Positions 9,069 through 18,194 of a stretch of DNA of 64,000 bases are shown here, piece after piece (the first letter of the stretch is position 1; the number at the start of each line of letters is the position of its first letter). Made by a program: the position numbers and the translations under genes. The notes below the pieces were generated by a model, which made no database searches, was not told the DNA's origin, and saw only the letters and a program-made list of their open reading frames with translations. Source of the DNA: Hyphomonadaceae bacterium (lineage in GTDB: Bacteria > Pseudomonadota > Alphaproteobacteria > Caulobacterales > Aquidulcibacteraceae); NCBI GenBank assembly GCA_019753105.1, contig JAIELJ010000009.1, forward strand, positions 62,001 through 126,000, given 5' to 3'.

Positions 9069-11576
9069 GTGACCGAAGACAGCCTCACGGGCCTAAGCGC
9101 GGCGCAAGCCCGGCAATCGCTTGACCAATGGGGCGCGAACGAACTGCCGAGCCCAGGGCGTCGAGGGCTTGCTAAGATTGCTGTCGAGACCTTGCGTGAG
9201 CCGATGTTCATGCTGCTGCTCGCAGCGGCGGGGCTCTATCTCTTTCTCGGTAGCCTTGGCGAGGGCGTCTTTCTGCTGCTCGGCGCATGCGCGGCGATTG
9301 CGCTTGTTGTCGCACAGGAGGCGCGCAGTGAGCGGGCGCTATCGGCACTACGCGACCTCGCGCAGCCTCACGCCCGTATCGTGCGCGATGGCGTTCAGCG
9401 AAAGCTGGCCTCGCGCGAAATTGTGCCCGGCGACATCATGCTGGTTGGCGAAGGCGATCGCATCTGCGCCGATGCCGTGCTGATCGCAGGCGACATTCTA
9501 AGCGTCGATGAATCGTCTCTGACCGGAGAGTCCGCCCCAGTCTCCAAGCGCTTGGCCCTTGCTGGCGATGTCTTTGCCGAAGTCTTCGCGCCTCCGCACG
9601 AAGCGTCGCCGCTCTTATTCTCAGGAACGCTGGTGGTGCGTGGCCAAGCCGTAGCGCGGGTCACCCACACAGGCGTGCGCTCGGCGCTTGGACGCATTGG
9701 CCGCTCGCTCGCCGAGATAGATCAGCAACCTACGCCGTTGCAGCGGACCGCAGGCAAACTTGTTGGCCTATTGGGTCTCTTTGCGCTCGCTTTCTGTGGC
9801 TTGGTGGTGCTTGCCTTCGGTGTTTTCCTCGGCGACTGGGTCGCCGGCGCGCTTGCTGGAATAACGACAGCGATTGCGTTGGTGCCGGAAGAGTTTCCGA
9901 TGGTGCTCGCCGTCTTTTTGGCGTTGGGCGCTTGGCGGCTCGCGACCCACAAAGTGCTCGTGCGGCGGAGCGCTGTCATCGAGACGCTGGGCGGGGCGAC
10001 GGTTTTGTGTGTCGATAAGACCGGCACTCTGACTCAGAATCACATGCGGCTCGTACGTGTTTGGACAAAAAGCGGCGTTGCCGATGTAGACGCGGCGATG
10101 GGAGAGGAGGGGCGCGCGCTCGTCGCTTGCGCCGCCCTCGCGTCAAGTGTGCGGCCAATAGATCCGATGGATCGCGGCATTCATGAAGCGGCGACGGCGA
10201 TCGGAGTGCCTGTCGCCGTTGGCGAGATCGAGCAGAGCTGGCCGCTTCGCCCCGAAACCATGGCGGTGACGCAGCTTTGGCGTGATGGCGAGGAGCGCGT
10301 GGCGGCCGCAAAGGGCGCGCCGGAAGCCGTGTTTCGTTTGTGCGGCCTCCACGATGCGACGATCACCCGACTGCATGAGATTATCGAAGCTTTCGCGAAG
10401 GATGGATTGCGCGTCCTCGGCGTCGCCAGGTGGCGCGGCGGGACCACGTTTCCGGGGACCCCGGAGAGCGCTTCATTCGAGTTTGTAGGTCTCATCGGAT
10501 TTCTCGACCCGCTGCGTGAAGATGTGCCCGGTGCGTTGGAAGAGGCGCGCAGCGCCGGCATTCAAGTCATCATGATCACTGGCGATCATCCGGCAACTGC
10601 GCTGGCGATCGCGTCCGCGGCCGGTATCGACGTCGCAAGCGGCGTAACGACGGGCACTGCGCTGGCAGAGCTTCCGTTTCCCTCCTTGCGCCAACACATG
10701 CGGCAGGGCCGTGTGTTTGCACGCATTGCCCCAGATCAAAAACTGCTCATCGTCGAAGCGCTCAGAGCCAATGGCGAAGTCGTGGCGATGACAGGCGATG
10801 GCGTAAACGACGCGCCCGCGCTTGAGGCAGCTCATATCGGGATTGCGATGGGCCGAAAAGGCACCGATGTCGCGCGTGAAGCGGCCGACCTTGTGCTTCT
10901 CGATGACGGCTTTGCGTCAATCGTGGGCGGCGTGCGCATGGGTCGGCGCATCTTCGCCAATCTACGCAAGGCCTTAATCTACATCACTGCGATCCATGTC
11001 CCGATTGCCGGGCTCGCGCTCTTGCCGATCCTGCTTGGATTGCCGCAGCTTTTGTTTCCGATGCACGTGGTTTTGCTGGAACTCGCGATTGACCCGACTT
11101 GTGCTCTCGCCTTTGAAGGCGAACGCAGCAGCCGATGCGCCATGAAACGCCCGCCGCGCAAGCCCGACGAAGCGTTGTTTGGCCCGAGGCAATTGCTCAC
11201 CGCTGCTTTGCAGGGTCTCGTCATTTTGGGCGCCGTCCTGGCGCTCTACGTCTACGCTGTGGTTACTCTGACCGTCGAGCAGGCGCGCGGCGCGGCTTTC
11301 ATTGCGCTCGTTGTCGCCAATCTTACTCTGGCGCTGGTGGACGCGGTCGGCGCGGAAGGACGCATCCTCGATCCTGAGCGGCGCATTTACTGGATCATCG
11401 CCGGCGTGCTGATGGTCGTGCTGGCCATGGTAGTCGCGAGCCCCTGGTTAGCGGGGATATTTCACTTGGCGGCGCCGAGCACGCAGTATGTGCTGTTGGC
11501 CCTTGGCGTTGGTTTGGTCAGCGGCGCCTGGCATTGGCCATTGCTGCGCTTCGGGGCATGGAGGAGGCGCACGTGA
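9069..11576 (+). CDS. P-type cation-transporting ATPase (P2-like)
   Basis: An 835-residue ATP-driven cation pump of the inner membrane. It has an N-terminal cation-ATPase domain, the TGES actuator motif at residues 152-155, an ion-site helix with PEEFP at 273-277, the phosphorylation motif DKTGTLT starting at D316, and the hinge TGDGVNDAP at 575-583, followed by C-terminal membrane helices. The order fits P2-type Ca2+/Mg2+-like pumps; the cation is not certain. The start is a GTG. The last codons overlap the next gene (GTGA), and an FNR-like site lies about 140 bases upstream, which suggests oxygen-linked expression. Confidence 0.93.
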   Translation: MTEDSLTGLSAAQARQSLDQWGANELPSPGRRGLAKIAVETLREPMFMLLLAAAGLYLFLGSLGEGVFLLLGACAAIALVVAQEARSERALSALRDLAQPHARIVRDGVQRKLASREIVPGDIMLVGEGDRICADAVLIAGDILSVDESSLTGESAPVSKRLALAGDVFAEVFAPPHEASPLLFSGTLVVRGQAVARVTHTGVRSALGRIGRSLAEIDQQPTPLQRTAGKLVGLLGLFALAFCGLVVLAFGVFLGDWVAGALAGITTAIALVPEEFPMVLAVFLALGAWRLATHKVLVRRSAVIETLGGATVLCVDKTGTLTQNHMRLVRVWTKSGVADVDAAMGEEGRALVACAALASSVRPIDPMDRGIHEAATAIGVPVAVGEIEQSWPLRPETMAVTQLWRDGEERVAAAKGAPEAVFRLCGLHDATITRLHEIIEAFAKDGLRVLGVARWRGGTTFPGTPESASFEFVGLIGFLDPLREDVPGALEEARSAGIQVIMITGDHPATALAIASAAGIDVASGVTTGTALAELPFPSLRQHMRQGRVFARIAPDQKLLIVEALRANGEVVAMTGDGVNDAPALEAAHIGIAMGRKGTDVAREAADLVLLDDGFASIVGGVRMGRRIFANLRKALIYITAIHVPIAGLALLPILLGLPQLLFPMHVVLLELAIDPTCALAFEGERSSRCAMKRPPRKPDEALFGPRQLLTAALQGLVILGAVLALYVYAVVTLTVEQARGAAFIALVVANLTLALVDAVGAEGRILDPERRIYWIIAGVLMVVLAMVVASPWLAGIFHLAAPSTQYVLLALGVGLVSGAWHWPLLRFGAWRRRT

Positions 11577-12937
11577 AGCTCACATTTCGAAGTCTTGGCG
11601 GGGCCGAGACCGTCACCGGATCGAAGCACTTGATCGATGCCGATGGCACGCGCGTTCTGGTCGATTGTGGTCTGTTTCAGGGATTGAAGCACCTGCGTGA
11701 GCGCAATTGGGCGCCGCTCGCCGTGCCGCCGGATTCAATCGATGCGGTCGTCCTCACGCACGCACATCTGGATCACAGTGGCTATCTGCCCAAGCTGGTG
11801 CGCGACGGGTTTCGCGGCGTTGCCCATTGCACCGATGCGACCGCAGCTCTTTGCGACATTCTCCTGAAGGATAGCGCCCAGATCGCCGAGAAGGATGCCG
11901 ACTACGCCAATCGCAAGGGCTTCTCCAAGCACGAGCCGGCGTTGCCGCTTTACACAATGCGCGATGCAGAGCGGGCGCTGAAGCACTTGAAGCCAATGCC
12001 TTTTGACTCAGAATTCGAGATCGCTCGCGATTGTGGTCTGACGTTCCGGCGCGCGGGGCATATTCTTGGCGCTGCCACCGCGGAGGTGAAAATCGGCGGG
12101 ATGACGCTGGCGTTCTCCGGCGATCTCGGCCGCTACAACGATGCGGTCATGTGCGATCCCGAGCCTGTCGCGCATGCGGACTATGTGATCGTTGAATCCA
12201 CTTACGGCGACAGAACGCACGATAAGGGCGACCCCTTGGCGGAACTCGGCGATATCATCGAGCGCACGGTGGAGCGCGGTGGCACCGTAGTTATTCCCGC
12301 ATTCGCCGTGGGGCGTGTGCAGAGTCTGCTTTATCATTTGTGGTTGCTCAAGCGCACCGGACGATTGAGGGCGACGCCAGTGTTTCTAGACAGCCCTATG
12401 GCGATCAGCGCCACCGAGTTGCTGCATGCCCATCCCGATGATCACAAGCTGGACGCTGAAGCCGTCGCAGGCTCCTGCGCGGTCGCCACCTACACGCGTG
12501 ATGTGGAAGCCTCCAAGGCAATCACATCCAACCCAATGCCCAAGGTCGTGATCGCAGGCAGCGGCATGGCGACCGGCGGGCGGATCGTGCACCATATTCG
12601 TACCTTTGCGCCGGATCCTCGAAGCACCATCCTGTTTGCGGGCTACCAAGCTCTGGGTACGCGCGGCGCGCGTCTGCTGGCAGGGGAGACGGAGCTCAAA
12701 ATGTTCGGCGAATGGATTCCGGTCCGCGCTGAGATCGCCAACCTGCCTCAGCTTTCAGCTCACGCCGACGCCGATGAAATCATGCGATGGCTGAGAGGCT
12801 TCGAGCAGGCGCCGCGCCGTCTGTTCATCGTTCATGGCGAGCCCGCGGCGTCGGAGGCGCTGCGCACTCGTGTGGAGCGTGAGCTGAACTGGAAGGCGAG
12901 CGTGGTGGACGCGCTTTTTGGCTACGATCTCTCATGA
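11573..12937 (+). CDS. Beta-CASP metallo-beta-lactamase RNase (YSH1/CPSF73-like)
   Basis: A 454-residue protein with the zinc-site motif HAHLDH (H63, H65, D67, H68), a later GHILGAA histidine, SGDLG aspartate, and the beta-CASP features ESTYGDR, a central IPAFAVGR-QSLL insert, GSGMATGG and the terminal SAHAD and HGE histidines. Family members are RNA endo- or exonucleases. The GTG at 11573 is chosen: GAGGAGG sits five bases upstream and the codon overlaps the previous stop as GTGA, indicating coupled translation. An ATG at 11558 is the alternative. It overlaps the phosphorylase gene downstream by four bases. RNA as substrate is family knowledge, not shown here. Confidence 0.9.
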   Translation: MKLTFRSLGGAETVTGSKHLIDADGTRVLVDCGLFQGLKHLRERNWAPLAVPPDSIDAVVLTHAHLDHSGYLPKLVRDGFRGVAHCTDATAALCDILLKDSAQIAEKDADYANRKGFSKHEPALPLYTMRDAERALKHLKPMPFDSEFEIARDCGLTFRRAGHILGAATAEVKIGGMTLAFSGDLGRYNDAVMCDPEPVAHADYVIVESTYGDRTHDKGDPLAELGDIIERTVERGGTVVIPAFAVGRVQSLLYHLWLLKRTGRLRATPVFLDSPMAISATELLHAHPDDHKLDAEAVAGSCAVATYTRDVEASKAITSNPMPKVVIAGSGMATGGRIVHHIRTFAPDPRSTILFAGYQALGTRGARLLAGETELKMFGEWIPVRAEIANLPQLSAHADADEIMRWLRGFEQAPRRLFIVHGEPAASEALRTRVERELNWKASVVDALFGYDLS

Positions 12938-14439
12938 ACACGGATGCGCATCCGCTCCGCGCGCGACGCCTCCTGCTGCTGACGCAGCATGAGGCGATCG
13001 TGCTGATGCGCACCGACTGCCACGTGTGCAAATCAGAGGGACTTGCCGCGCGCGCGCGTGTGCTGGTGCGGGCCGGGACGCGCGAGGTGATCGCGACGCT
13101 TTATCAGATCGAGAACGAGTGGCTGCATCCCGACGAGGTCGGACTTTCTGAAGCGGCGTGGCAGCGGCTGGGCCTAAAGGCAGGCGACGTGATCGACGTC
13201 GAGAACGCGCCGACGGTGGAATCACTCGCCGATGTGCGACGTCGAATTTATGGCGGCCGTTTAGATGCACGCGCCTTTGGCGAGATCATCACGGACATCG
13301 TCGCCGGCCGCTATGCGGACATCCATCTCGCCACTTTCGTTGCGGCCTGTTCTGCCTTTCCGCTGGATGTTGAGGAGATAACTCATCTCACCGGGGCGAT
13401 GGCTGACGCCGGTGATCGACTTTCGTGGGGTTCGCCAGTTGTCAGCGACAAACATTGCGTTGGTGGTTTGCCGGGGAACCGCACAACCCCGATCGTTGTC
13501 GCGATCGCCGCGAGTTGCGGGCTGATCATGCCCAAGACATCCTCGCGCGCCATCACTTCGCCATCGGGAACGGCTGATGCAATGGAAACGCTCGCGCCTG
13601 TTGACCTCGATGTCACGGCCATGCGGCTTGTGGTCGAGGCTGAAGGTGGGTGCATTGCCTGGGGCGGCGCAGTAAAGCTCTCGCCTGCGGATGATGTGCT
13701 TATCCGCGTCGAGCGGGCGCTTGAGATCGACACTGAAGGCCAATTGATCGCATCGGTCTTGTCAAAGAAGATCGCCGCCGGCGCCACCCATGTTGTTTTG
13801 GATCTTCCGGTTGGACCCACCGCAAAGGTCCGCACAGAGCGCGCCGCAGAAAAACTCACCGCGCACATTTCCGCGGTTGCGTCATCGTTCGGCTTAAAGA
13901 CACATGTTCTGCGAACCGATGGCTCGCAGCCGGTGGGACGCGGCATTGGGCCGGCGCTGGAAGCGCGTGATGTTTTGGCGGTGCTGAAGGGCGAGCCAGA
14001 GGCGCCGCAAGATTTGCGCATGCGCGCTCTAGCGATCGCTGCAGCAGTGCTGGAGCTCTCTGGCGTCGCGCCCGTAGCGCAAGGAGCTGCTCTCGCGGAG
14101 GAGACGCTCGCAAGCGGGCGTGCATGGACCAAATTCCAGCGAATCTGTGCCGCCCAGGGCGGCATGCGCGAGCCGCCGATCGCGCCATTGACGCGTGCTC
14201 TGGCCGCCCCTCATTCGGGTATCGTGACACACATCAACAACCGAAAGATCTCTCGACTCGCCAAATTGGCGGGCGCGCCGGACGATAAGGCGGCTGGCGT
14301 AGAACTTCTGGCGCGCCTTGGCGATCAAGTGACGGCCGGAGCGCCACTCGTGATCGTGCACGCCGAGGCGCCGGGCGAATTGGATTATGCATTGGCGTTC
14401 GCCGCCGCCAGTATGGACATGTTCGAAATAGAGGCTTGA
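12934..14439 (+). CDS. AMP phosphorylase / thymidine phosphorylase family enzyme (long archaeal-like form)
   Basis: The 501-residue length and an N-terminal extension of about 85 residues match archaeal AMP phosphorylases rather than the 440-residue bacterial DeoA. Conserved stretches include the phosphate-binding KHCVGGLPGNR, then PKTSSRAITSPSGTADAMETLA and a C-terminal domain with GDQVTAGAPL. Archaeal AMP phosphorylases convert a nucleoside 5'-monophosphate and phosphate into base and ribose-1,5-bisphosphate. Whether this protein uses NMPs or nucleosides is undecided. It overlaps both neighbours by a few bases, between an RNase-like protein and a PRPP synthetase, which fits ribonucleotide salvage. 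Confidence 0.88.
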   Translation: MNTDAHPLRARRLLLLTQHEAIVLMRTDCHVCKSEGLAARARVLVRAGTREVIATLYQIENEWLHPDEVGLSEAAWQRLGLKAGDVIDVENAPTVESLADVRRRIYGGRLDARAFGEIITDIVAGRYADIHLATFVAACSAFPLDVEEITHLTGAMADAGDRLSWGSPVVSDKHCVGGLPGNRTTPIVVAIAASCGLIMPKTSSRAITSPSGTADAMETLAPVDLDVTAMRLVVEAEGGCIAWGGAVKLSPADDVLIRVERALEIDTEGQLIASVLSKKIAAGATHVVLDLPVGPTAKVRTERAAEKLTAHISAVASSFGLKTHVLRTDGSQPVGRGIGPALEARDVLAVLKGEPEAPQDLRMRALAIAAAVLELSGVAPVAQGAALAEETLASGRAWTKFQRICAAQGGMREPPIAPLTRALAAPHSGIVTHINNRKISRLAKLAGAPDDKAAGVELLARLGDQVTAGAPLVIVHAEAPGELDYALAFAAASMDMFEIEA

Positions 14440-14444
14440 GCGCG

Positions 14445-15317
14445 ATGCGTGTGATCTTGCCGATGCCGGGCAACGAGGCGATGGCGGGTGCGCTTTCGGA
14501 GCGTCTTGACGCTGAATTAGGTGTTCTCGAGTGGCGGCGCTTTCCCGACTCTGAAGCCTATGTTCGCATTGCAAGCGAGGTGCGGGGAAAGCGCGTCCAT
14601 ATCGTTTGCACATTGGCAAATCCGGATCCGCAAATGCTGACGCTGGTCTTTGCGGCGGCCGCCGCTCGTGAGTGCGGCGCAGAGAGCGTGCATCTGGTTG
14701 CGCCTTATCTTGCCTATATGCGTCAGGATAGGCGCTTTAATGCTGGCGAGGCGCTGTCGGCGACACACTTTGCGCGCCTGCTCTCGCAGAACTTCGATAG
14801 CCTGGTGACCATCGATCCGCATCTTCATCGCATAAGCAGTCTGGACGCGTTATTCTCGATTCCCACGCATGTAGGCGCCGCTGCGCCGCTACTTGGCGAG
14901 TGGATTGCGCAGAACGTCGACGCACCTTTGGTTATCGGGCCGGATCAAGAAAGCGAACAATGGGCAGCGGAGGTCGCGAGAAGCGCGGGCGCGCCACATG
15001 TGGTCGCGAGCAAACTGAGGATCGGTGATGAACAAGTGCGCGTCGAACTGCCAGACTTGAGAGCGTGGAGCGGCCGGCGGCCAGTATTGACCGACGACAT
15101 AGTCTCTTCCGGGCGGACCATGATTGAAGCATCTCGTGTGTTGGCGGCGCGCGGAATGGCAAAGCCCTATTGCCTGGCCATCCACGCCGTTTTCGCTCCA
15201 GGCGCCTTCGATCATCTCGCCGAGTTGTCCGAGCGCGTGGTGACGACCGATACGATCGCTCATCCATCCAACGCCATCTCTATCGTGCACACGCTGGCGA
15301 GATTGATCGCATCCTAG
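14445..15317 (+). CDS. Ribose-phosphate pyrophosphokinase (short form)
   Basis: PRPP synthetase makes 5-phosphoribosyl diphosphate from ribose 5-phosphate and ATP. The 290-residue protein carries the family landmarks: EWRRFPDSEAYVRI near the N-terminus, a DPHLHR loop, and the PRPP-binding VLTDDIVSSGRTM with D217 and D218. It is about 20-30 residues shorter than the housekeeping enzyme and has DPHLHR, as in archaeal and class II/III types, so it is probably a specialised paralogue. ATG 14445 is chosen; an in-frame TTG at 14436 overlapping the previous stop is possible. It ends the core island operon. Confidence 0.9.
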   Translation: MRVILPMPGNEAMAGALSERLDAELGVLEWRRFPDSEAYVRIASEVRGKRVHIVCTLANPDPQMLTLVFAAAAARECGAESVHLVAPYLAYMRQDRRFNAGEALSATHFARLLSQNFDSLVTIDPHLHRISSLDALFSIPTHVGAAAPLLGEWIAQNVDAPLVIGPDQESEQWAAEVARSAGAPHVVASKLRIGDEQVRVELPDLRAWSGRRPVLTDDIVSSGRTMIEASRVLAARGMAKPYCLAIHAVFAPGAFDHLAELSERVVTTDTIAHPSNAISIVHTLARLIAS

Positions 15318-15325
15318 CGTGGTTC

Positions 15326-15937
15326 ATGGGTCGCCTGGCGACGATGAGAGCACCCCGGGGATGATTAAGGGCCGAGGCAGTTGTTGACCTCCAGGGCGGC
15401 GCCTCAATCGAACTCCGGCTTGATGAGTTCAGTCGACTCTTCGATCCATTTGACCAATTTCCGATCCCGACGCGCGATCTCGCCAGGAGTGCCGAAGATT
15501 TCATAGTCAGCTGTGCCCGAGAGCTACCGAGAGGCCAAGCATTGCGCATCGTCGTTCATCTGTCGCAAGGCGAGGCGCAGAGCGCCACCGCGGCGGGACT
15601 AGCGGACGCAGTGCGGCGTAGCTTCAGCTATCGCGCCGAGCGCGTGAGAAGTGATCTCCACGATATGTTTCGCATTGGACGCCTGTCGCTGCTTATCGGT
15701 TTGGCGGGTTGGGCGGTTGCGTGTTGGGTGGGAGATTGGTGAGCGGTGTGTTCGGGCTTGGTGACGTCTCGAGCTTCTTTGCCGAGGGGCTCATTATCCT
15801 CGGCTGGGTCGCCAACTGGCGTCCGATCGAGGTCTTCCTCTACGATTGGTGGCCACTGGCCGCAAAGGCGACAATTGTATCTGCGCCTTGCCGAGGCAAA
15901 AGTGGAGGTTCGGTCGCTGCGCGAGGAAGAGGTCTAG
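15326..15937 (+). pseudogene. Decayed integral membrane protein gene (stop codon plus two frameshifts)
   Basis: A continuous protein can be read only by changing frame. From ATG 15326 or 15344 the frame hits TGA at 15362. The same frame then reads on as a soluble part (LDEFSRLF..., SAEDFIVSCARELPRG) and a first membrane helix until TGA near 15742. The second helix with EEGLIILGWVANWRPIE-like sequence continues in another frame, and the tail YLRLAEAKVEVR returns to the original frame before TAG at 15937. The C-terminal pattern resembles small membrane proteins I have seen annotated only as hypothetical. The gene follows the PRPP synthetase directly. Sequencing error is an alternative to decay. 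Confidence 0.65.
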
Positions 15938-15998
15938 CCGCCGGTCGTGACCACGCGTCTGCCTCGATTTCGCAGCCCATTATCCTGCCCGCTCAGTC

Positions 15999-17339
15999 TC
16001 AGCGGGCGCTCCTGCACTCCGTCAGCGGCGGTGTGAAGCTGGACGCGACGATGGCGGAAGGTTGCGGCGCGTCTAGGGCCGCAATCAAAGCGGCGTCGCG
16101 TCCGTAGATATCATCCGCATATAGAACTGTGGGGTCGTCGGCGCTGAAGGCGGTGATGTAGAGAACATACACCGGAAGCGGCGTCTCAAGCGGCAGCGAT
16201 CTTGTCTGACCGGTGTCGACCTCGGCTTGCAGTGAAGACGCCGCGTAAGCCGGCGTCAACACTGCCGCCGCGAGATCGAGCGCGTCCTCCACGCGGACGC
16301 AACCATGGCTGAGCGCACGCTGCTCTCGTGCGAATAGAGCGTGATTGGGCGTGTCGTGAAGATAGATGTCATAAGGATTGGGCATCTCGAATTTGACCCG
16401 TCCCAACGCATTGAGCGCGCCGGCGCGTTGGCGCACCTGATAGGGAAAAGGCCGCGCACTCCAATCAACAGATGCGGAATCTACGATCGCGCCCGCTGCA
16501 TCGATCGCATCATAGCCGCCACGTGACGCGGCAGTTGGGTCACGTGCAAATAGGGGCAGAAGCTCGTTGCTCAGAATGCTGCGCGGCGGCGTCCATGTCG
16601 GATTCAAAGTGACCGCGTTGATGTCTGCTGTGAAGGACGGCGTCTGCCGCGTTCGAGCGCCAACAATCGCGTTGTGGATGCGAGAGGGTGCGGATGCCTG
16701 GCGCAAGATCACCTGGAACTGGGCGATGCGCACCTCGATGCGGGGACTTGGCAGATCGCGCGGCAGCCAGCGCCATCGTTCGAGGCTCGCGCGCAGGCTT
16801 GCGATCCGGGCCTCGCGGACAAGGCCGGATGGGTCGAGCGTACCTAGCGGCTCTGCGTGCACCCGCCCCAACTCAGCACGAAGCGCCGCGTATTCGCTGG
16901 TCTGGGGGAGAAGCATTGTAAGCGCGCGCACAGAACCGGCATCGTCGCGGGCCGCGTTGAGCAGTGACGAGATGTCCGGAAGGGCCGAACGGGGTATCCG
17001 CCATTGCAGATCGGCGCGTGCGGGATCGACCGCGCCTTGCGCGAACGTCCGCGCAAGGTCGATAAAGAGCCTGTCAGCAGCGCGATCGAAAGCGGCCGCG
17101 TCGGCCGCGCTTGTCGTCGAACGTTCTTGAAGCCCCGCAATCTCCGAGCCAGCGCTTTCGTATGAAGCGAGCCCCTCGGCCTGCGCCAATGCAGAGATCT
17201 CGATAAGCGCGTCAACGGCGTCGGCCGACCACAAGGGCTGGCTGATACTTGCCGTAGGCATGTCGGGCGCCTCGGGCGGCGCGATGGTGCACGCGGCGGC
17301 GGCCAAGGCGGCGCAAAATACCAACACACGATGCAACAT
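15999..17339 (-). CDS. L,D-transpeptidase (YcbB-like, YkuD domain) lipoprotein
   Basis: Such enzymes form 3-3 cross-links in peptidoglycan or attach proteins to it, working in the periplasm. The 446-residue product starts with a hydrophobic signal and a lipobox-like AAAAC (C17). It has a scaffold region with ERWRWLPRDLP near 188-197 and the catalytic motif SHGCVRV with C347, all in the order of YcbB-type proteins. The ATG at 17339 is used; a longer in-frame start at 17477 would put a non-signal sequence in front. An FNR/FixK-like site lies about 60 bases upstream. Confidence 0.88.
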   Translation of the reverse strand: MLHRVLVFCAALAAAACTIAPPEAPDMPTASISQPLWSADAVDALIEISALAQAEGLASYESAGSEIAGLQERSTTSAADAAAFDRAADRLFIDLARTFAQGAVDPARADLQWRIPRSALPDISSLLNAARDDAGSVRALTMLLPQTSEYAALRAELGRVHAEPLGTLDPSGLVREARIASLRASLERWRWLPRDLPSPRIEVRIAQFQVILRQASAPSRIHNAIVGARTRQTPSFTADINAVTLNPTWTPPRSILSNELLPLFARDPTAASRGGYDAIDAAGAIVDSASVDWSARPFPYQVRQRAGALNALGRVKFEMPNPYDIYLHDTPNHALFAREQRALSHGCVRVEDALDLAAAVLTPAYAASSLQAEVDTGQTRSLPLETPLPVYVLYITAFSADDPTVLYADDIYGRDAALIAALDAPQPSAIVASSFTPPLTECRSAR

Positions 17340-17838
17340 TTGGGAACTCGCGGGACACGACACTTTCAGCGTGACGCGGTTTCCATACACCAAGTTGATC
17401 TCTCTCAAATGGCGGTCGTCGCGCGGCAGAGCGGGCGCTCGCTGTGGCTGGAGCAGCCAGCGCTTTGCCAGCAGCAAACGCGCCTAGTTCCGCACGCTCG
17501 TCGCAACGCAGCTGCTCTGTGCCGTTCGCCTCGCCTTGACCCCCGCAAGACGAGCACGAGCAACCAATCGGACTAAACGGCTCACGTCGCGACGATGCGC
17601 GAACCGAAGGAGCGGATTCACTTGGGCGCGACGCCCCGCGACTTGCGGCGATCGCGTCATGGTCGCGAGAGAGGCTGGGGAGCCGAGGCAAAACGCGACA
17701 AGCAAGACAAGAAAACGGGCGCCGCTTTGCTCGACGCCCGCATTCGCAGGTGATTTGGCTCCGGCAAGGTGACGCACATGCACCTCATAGCGGCTCGTGA
17801 ACGAACGCCACGCGTCGATGACAAGTTGATGCGCGATT
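17340..17838. other. Intergenic region upstream of the L,D-transpeptidase gene
   Basis: About 500 bases. Frames that stay open here are arginine/alanine-rich and look like high-GC artefacts rather than proteins. The only supported content is the FNR/FixK-like site at 17395-17408 and presumably the leftward promoter. No RNA gene or terminator was recognised. Confidence 0.6.
17395..17408. promoter_or_regulatory. FNR/FixK-like site upstream of the L,D-transpeptidase
   Basis: TTGATCTCTCTCAA fits TTGA-N6-TCAA exactly and nine of ten positions of TTGAT-N4-ATCAA. Its centre is about 62 bases upstream of the start codon at 17339, compatible with an activator site near -41 of a promoter with a short leader. 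It is one of three such sites in the island. Confidence 0.62.
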
Positions 17839-18141
17839 CTATTGTCGCTTCCCGGCGTGGGTCACAGCATAGCCGAGCAACCCAACGGCGGCTGCGGCGA
17901 GCGCCGCTGTGGCGATCGGGTGTTCGCGCACCTCTTCGCCGGCTGCTTTGGCGAGGTTCGTCGATTGCTTCTTGATCTTCTCGGCGAGCTTGGACGCTGA
18001 ATGCACGAAGTCTTGCGCTGACTCAGAAATCGCGTCATCGCCGTGGTCACCAATGTTCTTCGTCATTCTGCCCAGCGCTTTCACCACGACCTCGTAATCG
18101 TCGGACAACTCGGTGATCAGTTGTTTTGCTGCGTTCGGCAT
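17839..18141 (-). CDS. DUF883/ElaB-YqjD-like membrane-anchored protein
   Basis: A 100-residue protein made of an amphipathic, charged helical part (about residues 1-70, with heptad-like spacing in SASKLAEKIKKQSTN) and a C-terminal hydrophobic helix (ATAALAAAAVGLLGYAVTHA). Proteins of this shape in enterobacteria (ElaB, YqjD) are tail-anchored in the inner membrane, rise in stationary phase and bind ribosomes; the same role here is inference. A perfect FNR consensus site is centred 60 bases upstream of the start at 18141. Confidence 0.8.
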   Translation of the reverse strand: MPNAAKQLITELSDDYEVVVKALGRMTKNIGDHGDDAISESAQDFVHSASKLAEKIKKQSTNLAKAAGEEVREHPIATAALAAAAVGLLGYAVTHAGKRQ

Positions 18142-18194
18142 GCTTCCGTCTCCTGTGATGTTTTTAGCTTAGTCCCTAGGCTGAGGCGCCGTGC

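Noticed and set aside
17340-17477. N-terminal extension of the L,D-transpeptidase from a start at 17477
   Set aside because: It would place a non-hydrophobic stretch before a clear lipoprotein signal and would cover the FNR-like site.
17484-17783. Open frames in the gap before the DUF883-like gene
   Set aside because: Arginine/alanine/serine-rich, no ribosome-binding site, no family resemblance.
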